Positions 1 to 7,140 of a stretch of 11,331 bases of DNA are shown in pieces. The notes beneath the pieces were generated by a model, which was not told the DNA's origin, ran no database searches, and saw only the letters and a program-made list of their open reading frames with translations. Within the stretch, counting starts at the first letter, position 1, and every line of letters begins with the position of its first letter. The DNA is from an uncultured Clostridia bacterium (GTDB lineage Bacteria; Bacillota; Clostridia; Christensenellales; Borkfalkiaceae): NCBI GenBank assembly GCA_946628865.1, contig CAMOXE010000085.1:1-11331 (forward strand), read 5' to 3'. The translations under genes and the position numbers were made by a program.

Positions 1-603
1 GCGGGCCACAGCACGATAATAAAGAGGATCGTCGGAATACAGACTATAACTTCGGGCAGTATAGAAATCTGCGGATACGACGTGGAAAAACAGCCCGTAA
101 TGGCTAAACTTCAGACGGGGTTCGTTCCGGATCATTACGCGCTTTACGAAAATCTGACGGGCAGGGAATACGTCAACTATATCGCCGACCTCTACGGCGT
201 AAGCGAAAAAGACAGGACCGAGCGCATAGACGAGTATGTAAGCATATTTAATCTTAAATCCTCGTTCGACAATCAGATAAAGACTTACAGCCACGGGATG
301 AAACAAAAAATCACGATAATGTCCGCGCTCGTACACGAGCCGAAACTGTGGATTTTGGACGAGCCGCTCACGGGTCTTGACCCCGAGAGCATATTCCAGG
401 TAAAAGAGTGCATGAAACGGCATGCGGCGAAAGGGAATATCGTATTTTTCTCAAGCCATCTCATAGACGTCGTAGAGAGCCTCTGCGACAGGATCGCGAT
501 AATCAAATACGGAAAAATACTCGTTGAGGCAGACTTAAAGGAAATCGAAAATTCGGGCGTAGGGCTTGAAAAATTCTATTTGGATACGATAGGAGAATTA
601 TAA
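1..603 (+). CDS. ABC-2 type transporter ATP-binding protein (5' partial)
   Basis: This is the cytoplasmic ATPase that powers the permease encoded next to it. The frame is open from base 1, so the start codon and the first ~30-40 residues, including the front of the Walker A loop, lie upstream; the 200 residues seen cover the rest of a short single-domain ATPase. Visible motifs are the Walker A remnant AGHST (bases 1-15), a Q-loop region of the FVPDHYALYENLTG type common in ABC-2 exporter ATPases, the signature YSHGMKQK (286-309), Walker B LWILDEP (346-366), the D-loop TGLDP and the switch histidine in SSHL (His codon 457-459). The invariant Walker A lysine is read as histidine (CAC). The stop is 1 bp before the permease ATG, which has AGGAG at 591-595 inside this gene. 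The family call is firm; the substrate is unknown. Confidence 0.93.
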   Translation, partial: AGHSTIIKRIVGIQTITSGSIEICGYDVEKQPVMAKLQTGFVPDHYALYENLTGREYVNYIADLYGVSEKDRTERIDEYVSIFNLKSSFDNQIKTYSHGMKQKITIMSALVHEPKLWILDEPLTGLDPESIFQVKECMKRHAAKGNIVFFSSHLIDVVESLCDRIAIIKYGKILVEADLKEIENSGVGLEKFYLDTIGEL

Positions 604-604
604 A

Positions 605-2323
605 ATGACTGCGGAAAGAAACGCAAAACTCAATAATTCTTCGACAAGCGCTTTTAAATCGTTGAAAACCCTTACCGTAATGCAGATAAAAGAGAAGATG
701 GACTTTTCGTTCGTTGGCAGTTTCCGTAAATCTCTTTTTAAACTGATATACTTTATAGTCGAGTTTTCTGTCGTAACGGCAATTTGCGCGCTGCTTATAA
801 ACTACGCGGCTTTTTTACAGATTTTCGATACCAATACAAAGGTCTTGCCTTCGTCGGTAATAGGCATAATTTTTACGTTTATGCTGATATTATCAATAAT
901 ATCGTCAACGTGGAATCTGACGAAATCTTTATATCTGTCGAGAGACAATCTCGTACTGCTGACTTTTCCCGCGAGTTCGTCGATAGTGTTCTTATCTAAA
1001 ATAGCGGTATACTTTATTTACGAAATGCGCAAAAACTTTATGTTTTTGATTCCGCTGTTTTGCGCCTACGGAATCGTCCACGAATTTGCGTTTTATTACT
1101 ACTTGTGGCTTTTGCTTTTATTCGTGATTATATCGCTGTTGCCGGTGCTTATCGCGGCGCTTTTGTCAATACCTACGCTCTACGTTTATCTGTTTCTGAA
1201 AAAAACGAAAATTTTGCAGTACGCGCTTACCGTTTTGCTGCTCGGAGCGCTGTTTTACGGAGTTATAAAACTCGTTGCCGTTATTCCGATAGATATAAAC
1301 TTAAAGAACGAGTGGCCGAGCGTCAGCGCAGAAATTCAATCGGTGCTTAAACGGTTTACCGTGGACTTAAAGCCGATGTATTCTTTGACTCAACTTATAA
1401 TAGGCAAATCGTTGGGACTCGGACGAAAAGGCATTAAGATTTTCCACGACGGGACGCTTTTGACGTCGGTTATGCTTATTGCTTTGTCGGCGGCGCTGCT
1501 TTCGGCGTGTTTTTTGATCGCCAAACCTCTCTTTTACAAGATGGCAAGCACTCCGTTCGAATTTAATAAAAAAGTCGTGGACAAAACGCCTGAAAACCGC
1601 AAAAAATTGCCGTTTTTGTCGTCTTTGAAAAAGGAACTTCTTATTTCGGCGAGAAGTGGCTCGCTCATATCTCTCGTAGCCGTTCTCGTCGTGATCCAAC
1701 CGCTTGCTATCGACCTTTTAAACAGGATATATTCGGCTATGGATACGAGATTTATGGGTACGCAGATGACCATTGCGTTTACGCTGTTTATAATGCTATT
1801 GATAAATTTATCGAGCAGTATAAGTATTGCGAGCGTGTACAGCAGAGACGGCGCGGCGTCGTACTTGAATAAGGTGCAACCGTCGTCATACCTGCCGATA
1901 TTGTTTTCAAAACTCGTAATAAATCTCGTTGTAGGTTTAGTGGGTATTGCGGTAACGACCGCGCGTATCTCCGTGTTTTACACTCCGTCGGGCGCGATGA
2001 CCGCGCTTACGATGACTGAATTCGGCGCGCTTATATATTTTACTTTCGCCTCGCATTTGCTTTGGAGTGCGGAAATGGATATTATGAATCCTCAAACGCA
2101 GCAGTATTCTACTTTTAACGAGCAAGCCAACAATCCGAACGAAAATGCGTCCGCGATTCTATGCTTTATAATTTCCGCGGTCGTGTCCGGCGCGTCGTTT
2201 CTGCTCGCGCTTGAAAATTCGTATACCGCGTGGCTTAAAGTTCTTGCGGTTACGGCAGGTTTCCTAATTTTCAGAGTAGTAAACTACGTTCTTAAAATCA
2301 GAGCGTTTTACAAGGAGAAGTGA
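605..2323 (+). CDS. ABC-2 type transporter permease, putative ABC exporter subunit
   Basis: This 572-residue integral membrane protein is the channel partner of the preceding ATPase. Hydrophobic segments suggest about 12 helices, near residues 48-70, 83-104, 131-158, 164-198, 204-228, 287-306, 352-370, 388-410, 432-453, 472-488, 516-536 and 542-562. A cytosolic-looking basic stretch lies around residues 315-350, and a polar Asn/Gln-rich loop (MNPQTQQYSTFNEQANNPNE) at 494-513 lies before the last helix pair. Size and layout resemble the large 'putative ABC exporter' permeases of clostridia, although this is by architecture only. The ATG at 605 is chosen because AGGAG (591-595) sits 9 nt upstream and the previous stop is 1 bp away. 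Stop TGA is 3 bp from the next start. No substrate-specific motif was recognised. Confidence 0.88.
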   Translation: MTAERNAKLNNSSTSAFKSLKTLTVMQIKEKMDFSFVGSFRKSLFKLIYFIVEFSVVTAICALLINYAAFLQIFDTNTKVLPSSVIGIIFTFMLILSIISSTWNLTKSLYLSRDNLVLLTFPASSSIVFLSKIAVYFIYEMRKNFMFLIPLFCAYGIVHEFAFYYYLWLLLLFVIISLLPVLIAALLSIPTLYVYLFLKKTKILQYALTVLLLGALFYGVIKLVAVIPIDINLKNEWPSVSAEIQSVLKRFTVDLKPMYSLTQLIIGKSLGLGRKGIKIFHDGTLLTSVMLIALSAALLSACFLIAKPLFYKMASTPFEFNKKVVDKTPENRKKLPFLSSLKKELLISARSGSLISLVAVLVVIQPLAIDLLNRIYSAMDTRFMGTQMTIAFTLFIMLLINLSSSISIASVYSRDGAASYLNKVQPSSYLPILFSKLVINLVVGLVGIAVTTARISVFYTPSGAMTALTMTEFGALIYFTFASHLLWSAEMDIMNPQTQQYSTFNEQANNPNENASAILCFIISAVVSGASFLLALENSYTAWLKVLAVTAGFLIFRVVNYVLKIRAFYKEK

Positions 2324-2326
2324 GCC

Positions 2327-2812
2327 GTGAAAAAGATCGTCGTAATAGTTATAGTCGGCTTATATTTAGGCTCTATATTCGTGGTGAACTTTTTCGGGCT
2401 TAATTACGTTCCGCACGAGATGACGGTTTTCGTCGACAAAATAGAGTGCAATACCATTTCGGATCTTTCCGGCAAAGATATTCCTTATTACCAAATAACG
2501 CAGGATCCCGAAACGCAAAAGGACAAGAAATGGTTCAAAATAAAATTTATCGAGGGCAGTTATACGACTGAAGAAAAAAGTCTTGCCGAAAATAAGAACA
2601 CTTTTAAAATCAATTTTTCGGTATTCCCGATCGGAGCAAACAACAAGGCGGTTAAACTCAGTTACACGCCGAACGACGCGAAATATATCGTGGACGAATC
2701 TCAGATGACCGTAACGTTTTTAAAACGCAGTACGGTAGAGATAACGATAATTGCGGACGACGGTTCGGGAGTTTCGGAAATGATAGCCGTAGAGGCGTTA
2801 AAGAAAGTATAA
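2327..2812 (+). CDS. Membrane-anchored small protein with BIG2-like Ig-fold domain
   Basis: This 161-residue protein starts at a GTG, with AGGAG at 2313-2317 placed 9 nt upstream, and no better ATG exists nearby. Residues 4-24 form one hydrophobic helix behind two lysines, which suits an uncleaved signal anchor or signal peptide, so the rest is probably outside the cell. Residues ~95-150 follow the rhythm of bacterial BIG2 Ig-like domains: FSVFPIGANNKAVKLSY, then VDESQMTVTFLKRSTVEITI, then the closing DDGSG. The segment between the anchor and the Ig-like part (residues 30-90) was not recognised. The gene lies 3 bp after the permease and 17 bp before the lipoprotein gene, so it belongs to the same operon. 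It may be an accessory or extracellular partner of the exporter; that role is inference. No enzyme motif is seen. Confidence 0.8.
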   Translation: MKKIVVIVIVGLYLGSIFVVNFFGLNYVPHEMTVFVDKIECNTISDLSGKDIPYYQITQDPETQKDKKWFKIKFIEGSYTTEEKSLAENKNTFKINFSVFPIGANNKAVKLSYTPNDAKYIVDESQMTVTFLKRSTVEITIIADDGSGVSEMIAVEALKKV

Positions 2813-2829
2813 AACCACAGGAGGGTTAT

Positions 2830-5436
2830 ATGAAAAAACATTTATTAATTTTATTTGCGCTTATCACGTCGCTTTTTCTGATGGCGGCGGTAAGTTGCAG
2901 CGCTACCACAAAAGTCACGGATCTTACCGTGGACGACGGCAAAGTCGTCAAAGAAGTTAAGGTCGGCGACGACGTCGACGTAAGCAAGTTGACCGCTATC
3001 GCCTCTTTCGAGGACGGTACTACGAAATCTCTTACCGCAAACGACGTAGCGTTCTATATCGGGAACTCGTTCGACGCGAAAGAAATAAAGAAACAGACCA
3101 AACTCGAAGGCACCGTTTTCAAGGGGTTAACCGAAAAAGTCGGACAGGTCAAAATACTCGTCGAATACATGACGCTCGTGCGGACTATAACGATAACCGT
3201 AGACGATTTGGTCGCGGTAAACCTCGAAGTGGACGCCTCTTTAATTCCGGAAGTAAAGGTCGGCGATGACGCGGATTTTTCGTCGGTTACGGCTACGGTT
3301 ACTTTCGACAACGAAAGCACCAAGGCACTCGGCGTTACCGATTTGGAATTTTATTCGGTAAGTCCGTCTTATTCATCCGCGGAAAATAAAAAACTCGAAC
3401 CGGACGAAGATAATATGGTTTCGGGAATTTCCACGGCTGAAGGCGAGGTAACCATCTACGCCGTTTACAGAGAGGCGACGGCTGAATTTAAAGTTACCGT
3501 CATACCCCTTACGATAAACGACATGTACGAATTTCAGTCTTTGGCACTGCCGTCGAGCGAAAACGCGCGCGTCACGCAGGCGAAGAGTTTCCTCGCCGAC
3601 TCCGACGCTAAGGCAAGACTTGTCGGAAGCGCCAACCCGTTCAGATTTTTACCCGTGCTTTCCGTACACGATTATACTACGGGCAAAGGAACGAATCTCA
3701 CGGAGTACGACACCGCTTCGGTCATAAAGGACGGCGACGGCGTAGAGCTACGCGAAGAGGACGACGCCGACGAAAAAATCGCGAAGTATTATTTTAACGA
3801 CGAACTCATTGTAACGGCTTATTACGGCGAGGGAAAGTATCAGTTTACACATAACGCGGAGGGTAAAGTCTACTCCATAACCGTATTGCCGAGAGAGTTG
3901 GAATGCGAGGAAGAGGACGCCGTTAAAGTTACCGTTGAAATAGTCGACGGCTTTAACGTCTACGACGCGAAAGATCTTGCCATAATAGACAATACTACGG
4001 AAAAGAGTTGGTCGGTAGGCGATTCGTGGGCAAAGACCCCGGACGTCTGGGCGGGAATAAGGCAAGAAAAGGGCTTTACGGTGGAGATGAGCAACTCGAC
4101 TAAGGCTATCGTACTTCAGATGAATATCGATATAACTCCCGCCGATCTCCCGGATGCTTACGTCGGAACGGTCGAGAGAGATCTCGATTATTACGCTTTC
4201 GGTCAGGATAACGACAACGACGGCAAGTACGATTTCGTAAAGACCGTCAAAAACGCAAAGCGCTTGACGCACGACTCAAACGGCAACTTGTTTATATATG
4301 AAAGGGTGTCCGATTCTTCGTTTACCGTATACGGGAACCACTACAATTTAAACGCGGCGGAAGTACCTCTCGTCTCCGCATTTAAGGAAAAAGCGGTGGA
4401 GAAAGACCAACTCGGTAAAAGTCTTGAAATAAGCGATTACGGTTCGGATACTTCCAACGCCGCATTGTTCAGATTTTGCGGTACTAAAGAGGACGAAACC
4501 GAGCGCGCGGTGTATTCATTTAAAGATCTCAACGTTATAGGAAACGCGAACACCGAGCAATGGGTTATCTACGGTCCGAACGACGCGAATAGAACTCAAG
4601 ATCCTTTGGCGGTAAACGCAGGCGGTTTCATATTCGCTAAAGCAAAGAACTGTAATATTTCATCGACCAACGTAATGATGAACAGATGCTTTATCGGCTA
4701 TCTTCTCGAGGACTATGTAAAAGCGACTGCGGATTATATCAAAGTTACCGACTCCTATCAGGACGCGGCGTTTATATGGGGCGATTCCGAAATGGATGTA
4801 AAACGCAGCGTTTTGAAAAACGCCGGCGGACCGCTGTTTATTATGCAGCACGTCGAGCCTAAGACGAATACCGATTCGAGAATTCCCAAATTGACAGTAG
4901 CGGATTGCGATATGGAGAACTTTATAACGGGTGACGAAATGTGGTTTGCGGACAGAGGCGCGAGCGCGCTGATTCCGGGTTTAAAGACCGGCATAAACGG
5001 ATTTTTGAATGGGATCTCGGCTGCGATTTCGCAGGCTAGCGGGCAGGAAATGCCGACTAAAACCGCGACTAAGAAATCGGGAAATAAAGACAACTGCTTA
5101 AATCTCATAGTCTTAATGATGAGTAACGGCTCCGGCGCGGCCGCTCTCGGAACGACAGAAACGCAAGGGTATTGCGAGATAACGCAAAACGGCAAAACTT
5201 ACGTTGCCGACAGAACGTCAAATTCCCAATTGAGGGCGGGAAACAACGTCTTGAGTTTAGGTGCGGCGACGTTTAACGTAGACGTATCGACGGGTTTCTT
5301 CTATACGCCTGACGCAACAAGCATTGCATACGCCGGCGCAAATCAGAACTTGGCGGCAGCAGCGGTATATCAAGGTGATTATATCGTGTTTAATCAGACG
5401 GGAATGGGTTTGGTCCTCGGAACGTCTTTCATGTAA
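2830..5436 (+). CDS. Surface lipoprotein with tandem bacterial Ig-like domains and a probable beta-helix body
   Basis: This 868-residue protein begins MKKHLLILFALITSLFLMAA and has a lipobox-like AVSC, so Cys23 is the probable lipidated residue; Ala at -3 is less usual than Leu. AGGAGG (2819-2824) lies 5 nt before the ATG. Residues ~29-125 and ~128-225 are two copies of one Ig-like module: both contain EVKVGDD, then a strand ending in FEDGTTK or FDNESTK, and both end in an ITITV/FKVTV strand. The remaining ~640 residues match no family I know. Residues ~545-715 show short strands with Asn/Cys/Asp turns (for example GGFIFAKAKNCNISS, then KLTVADCDMENF) that look like a right-handed parallel beta-helix. 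A DxDxDGxxD calcium-loop pattern sits at residues 460-468. It is last in the exporter operon and is followed by a hairpin. It could be a binding protein, adhesin or glycan-active protein. Confidence 0.85.
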   Translation: MKKHLLILFALITSLFLMAAVSCSATTKVTDLTVDDGKVVKEVKVGDDVDVSKLTAIASFEDGTTKSLTANDVAFYIGNSFDAKEIKKQTKLEGTVFKGLTEKVGQVKILVEYMTLVRTITITVDDLVAVNLEVDASLIPEVKVGDDADFSSVTATVTFDNESTKALGVTDLEFYSVSPSYSSAENKKLEPDEDNMVSGISTAEGEVTIYAVYREATAEFKVTVIPLTINDMYEFQSLALPSSENARVTQAKSFLADSDAKARLVGSANPFRFLPVLSVHDYTTGKGTNLTEYDTASVIKDGDGVELREEDDADEKIAKYYFNDELIVTAYYGEGKYQFTHNAEGKVYSITVLPRELECEEEDAVKVTVEIVDGFNVYDAKDLAIIDNTTEKSWSVGDSWAKTPDVWAGIRQEKGFTVEMSNSTKAIVLQMNIDITPADLPDAYVGTVERDLDYYAFGQDNDNDGKYDFVKTVKNAKRLTHDSNGNLFIYERVSDSSFTVYGNHYNLNAAEVPLVSAFKEKAVEKDQLGKSLEISDYGSDTSNAALFRFCGTKEDETERAVYSFKDLNVIGNANTEQWVIYGPNDANRTQDPLAVNAGGFIFAKAKNCNISSTNVMMNRCFIGYLLEDYVKATADYIKVTDSYQDAAFIWGDSEMDVKRSVLKNAGGPLFIMQHVEPKTNTDSRIPKLTVADCDMENFITGDEMWFADRGASALIPGLKTGINGFLNGISAAISQASGQEMPTKTATKKSGNKDNCLNLIVLMMSNGSGAAALGTTETQGYCEITQNGKTYVADRTSNSQLRAGNNVLSLGAATFNVDVSTGFFYTPDATSIAYAGANQNLAAAAVYQGDYIVFNQTGMGLVLGTSFM

Positions 5437-5440
5437 AATC

Positions 5441-5485
5441 AACGGAAAACGCGCTTTTGCGATTTGCAAAAGCGCGTTTTCCGTT
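5441..5485. terminator. Perfect 20-bp hairpin between convergent genes (likely bidirectional terminator)
   Basis: Arms 5441-5460 and 5466-5485 are exact reverse complements around a 5-base loop (GATTT). The hairpin starts 4 bp after the lipoprotein stop and lies 37 bp from the end of the convergent AraC gene, which is the place of a shared terminator. No clean T-run follows on either strand; T-rich bases occur inside the 3' arm and as GATTTTA on the minus strand. Termination is therefore inferred from position and stem strength. Confidence 0.7.
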
Positions 5486-5522
5486 ATAAAAAGCACAATA
5501 CGTCGTTTTCGGTTGTAAAAAA

Positions 5523-6401
5523 TCACAATATACTGTTTTTATATTCTCTCGGCGTCATAGTCGTAACGCGCTTGAAAGTTTTGGTAAAGTGCGGCAAAGA
5601 ATCGAAACAGAGCAGATTCGATATTTCCGAAATCGGTTTATTTTCGCGTATTAAACGCTTGCTTTCGTCTATTTTAAGTTCGAGATAATAATTGATTATC
5701 GATTTGTTCGTTTTCTTCTTGAAAGTTTTGCAAAGCGTCGTCTTGCCGTAGTGGAGTGTTGTGCAAAGGTCCTCTAAAGTCAGTTTTTTATAGAGACTGT
5801 TTTCGAGTATCGCTATAATTTCGTCCTCGAGAGCCGAAGAACTTTCTATCTTCGATATGAATATCTCTTTGGAAGTGGGTTTCGCGGTTTCGGTGCGGAT
5901 AATTTTTATCAGCAATTCTTCGAGATTGTTTTTTATAATCTGCGCTCCGCCGATATTTGCGTTTTCTTTTAAAACGAGTTTGTTCAAGTACGGGTCGAAA
6001 TCGGGGAGAACGAACGTGTTTTTTGCCTCGGTCATAATAGACGCGAGCAAAAACCGTAAATCCTCCGGAAGAACGAAATGTTTGTTCTTAAAGTATTGCA
6101 TAGTCTTGGATCTGCAATAAAAACTTATTATAAAGATATTTGAATTGTCCTGTCCGTTGCCCTCTACGCTGTGAGGCAGGCTCGGAGATATAAAAGTTAT
6201 TTCGCCCTTTTTCAGCAGTTGTCTGTCGCCCTCGACGTTTACGAACACCGAATTTTTGTCGCAGTAAATTATCTCCCAAAAATTGTGCCGTTCTTCGGGG
6301 AAAACATAGTTTTTATCGAGTTTTTGATAGTGAATCGTAAATATCTCGGATATGGTCAGCATGCTCGATATTTTATAAGTGTAAAAAATTTTTTCTTCCA
6401 T
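5523..6401 (-). CDS. AraC family transcriptional regulator
   Basis: This 292-residue regulator has an N-terminal cupin-type sensor and a C-terminal DNA-binding domain. The cupin region (about residues 36-80) shows HNFWEIIYCDKN and then GEITFISPSLPHSVEG, the usual beta-strand and His/Pro pattern. The AraC/XylS domain (about 195-290) has a first helix-turn-helix at LTLEDLCTTLHYGKTTLCKT (207-226) and a second at PISEISNLLCFDSLPHFTKT (256-275), closing with the family's MTPREYK. The frame stays open to 6449, but Met at 6401 is preferred: GAAAGGA (6407-6413) lies 5 nt upstream and the predicted promoter lies inside the longer version. It is divergent from the ROK-nagB unit, so it most likely controls amino-sugar use in response to a sugar or sugar phosphate; the ligand is not readable. 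Confidence 0.9.
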   Translation of the reverse strand: MEEKIFYTYKISSMLTISEIFTIHYQKLDKNYVFPEERHNFWEIIYCDKNSVFVNVEGDRQLLKKGEITFISPSLPHSVEGNGQDNSNIFIISFYCRSKTMQYFKNKHFVLPEDLRFLLASIMTEAKNTFVLPDFDPYLNKLVLKENANIGGAQIIKNNLEELLIKIIRTETAKPTSKEIFISKIESSSALEDEIIAILENSLYKKLTLEDLCTTLHYGKTTLCKTFKKKTNKSIINYYLELKIDESKRLIRENKPISEISNLLCFDSLPHFTKTFKRVTTMTPREYKNSIL

Positions 6402-6420
6402 AGCAATCCTTTCGGCTAAT

Positions 6421-6449
6421 ATGATAACACATATATATTTTTTTTGCAA
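6421..6449 (-). promoter_or_regulatory. Promoter of the AraC family gene
   Basis: On the minus strand a -35-like TTGCAA (6444-6449) and a -10-like TATCAT (6421-6426) are separated by exactly 17 bp. The predicted start is about 6414, giving a 13-nt leader whose first bases are the ribosome binding site. The -35 lies within an AT-rich stretch flanked by ATATATAT runs on both sides (6431-6438 and 6449-6456), too low in complexity to call an operator. Confidence 0.55.
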
Positions 6450-6527
6450 TATATATTAGATATTTTTTTATGAAAGAATGTATAAATTAAGGGGAATATT
6501 ATGCCTCGCATTTTCAGATATTAGTTG

Positions 6528-6558
6528 TATAATATAAATACAGAATAATATACGGAGG
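6528..6558 (+). promoter_or_regulatory. -10 element and ribosome binding site of the ROK-nagB unit
   Basis: A perfect TATAAT lies at 6528-6533, and no sequence resembling TTGACA is found 15-18 bp upstream, where the bases read CTCGCA. A strong -10 with no -35 fits a promoter that needs an activator, here plausibly the divergent AraC protein. GGAGG (6554-6558) is 9 nt before the ATG at 6568. The divergent intergenic region (6402-6567) holds nothing else recognisable. Confidence 0.5.
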
Positions 6559-6567
6559 GTCTCGGTA

Positions 6568-7116
6568 ATGAAATTTGTGCCGACGCTTGATAAGAACTTT
6601 AAGCCGCTTGTAGTGGAATACCGCAACTACGTCGAGGCGGCGAAACTAACGCAAAATCACACGCTCGATATTTTAGTCGAACGCAACGACGGGTATAATT
6701 ATTCGTTTTCGTATCCCGTGTTTTCTTCGCCGGAAAAAAGGGAAGAGAACTTGAAAATGGCGGAGAGAATAATCAAGACCATTTTATGGGTAGTTGGCGG
6801 ATATAAGATATATCTTCGCGGAGACAAGGAGATATACGACTATATCAAAGCCGCGTATACCGCGCAAGGAATAAGGAAATTTGACAAGCAGTTTATGGAG
6901 AGGGTATACGAGAGCGAATTCGAGGTTATCTACTGCGAGAACGAACTTCCGAAGGAAAAGAAGTGCAATCTTTCCGTCGGCGGGCATTTGGACGGTTGCA
7001 GAATAGGTTTCGACGCGGGCGGCAGCGATAGAAAAGTGAGCGCCGTAATAGACGGTAAAGTCGTTTACAGCGAAGAAGTCGTATGGTTTCCGAAAATCAA
7101 TTCGGACCCCGAATAA
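6568..7116 (+). CDS. ROK family protein, N-terminal fragment
   Basis: These 182 residues contain an N-terminal extension of about 140 residues, not found in minimal ROK kinases, followed by the first phosphate-binding motif of the actin-like ATPase fold, GFDAGGSDRK (147-156), equivalent to DxGGTK in glucokinases. A beta hairpin (VSAVIDGKVVYSEEVVWFPK) follows, as expected for the start of the ATPase domain. The ATG has GGAGG 9 nt upstream. The chain ends at TAA 7114 soon after subdomain 1 begins, so alone it lacks the catalytic aspartate and cannot be an active kinase. The gene opens the divergent unit that continues into nagB, so amino sugars (N-acetylglucosamine, N-acetylmannosamine or glucosamine) are the likely substrates of the intact protein; that is inference from context. 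Confidence 0.75.
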   Translation: MKFVPTLDKNFKPLVVEYRNYVEAAKLTQNHTLDILVERNDGYNYSFSYPVFSSPEKREENLKMAERIIKTILWVVGGYKIYLRGDKEIYDYIKAAYTAQGIRKFDKQFMERVYESEFEVIYCENELPKEKKCNLSVGGHLDGCRIGFDAGGSDRKVSAVIDGKVVYSEEVVWFPKINSDPE

Positions 7117-7140
7117 CACAGAAAAGAGATACTTACCGCG

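Noticed and set aside
3748..4272. 174-residue open frame opposite the lipoprotein gene
   Set aside because: It has no ribosome binding site or domain, and lies wholly inside a well-supported gene on the other strand; the same holds for the other antisense frames in the permease, nagB and comEC.
5485..5539. Imperfect direct repeat of about 25 bp (5485-5509 and 5514-5539) at the 3' end of the AraC gene
   Set aside because: Matches are mostly A and T runs plus a shared CACAATA, with an indel, so chance similarity in AT-rich sequence is enough.
6402..6449. Longer AraC protein with 16 extra N-terminal residues
   Set aside because: The extra codons overlap the predicted promoter, and only the Met at 6401 has a good ribosome binding site (GAAAGGA) at the right distance.
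6402..6567. Riboswitch or ribozyme in the divergent intergenic region
   Set aside because: The predicted leaders are only about 13 and 28 nt, too short, and no conserved aptamer core is seen.
7114..7116. TAA as a reassigned or recoded sense codon across the genome
   Set aside because: TAA ends the ABC ATPase, the anchored protein, the lipoprotein, nagB and comEC, so it works as a normal stop here.
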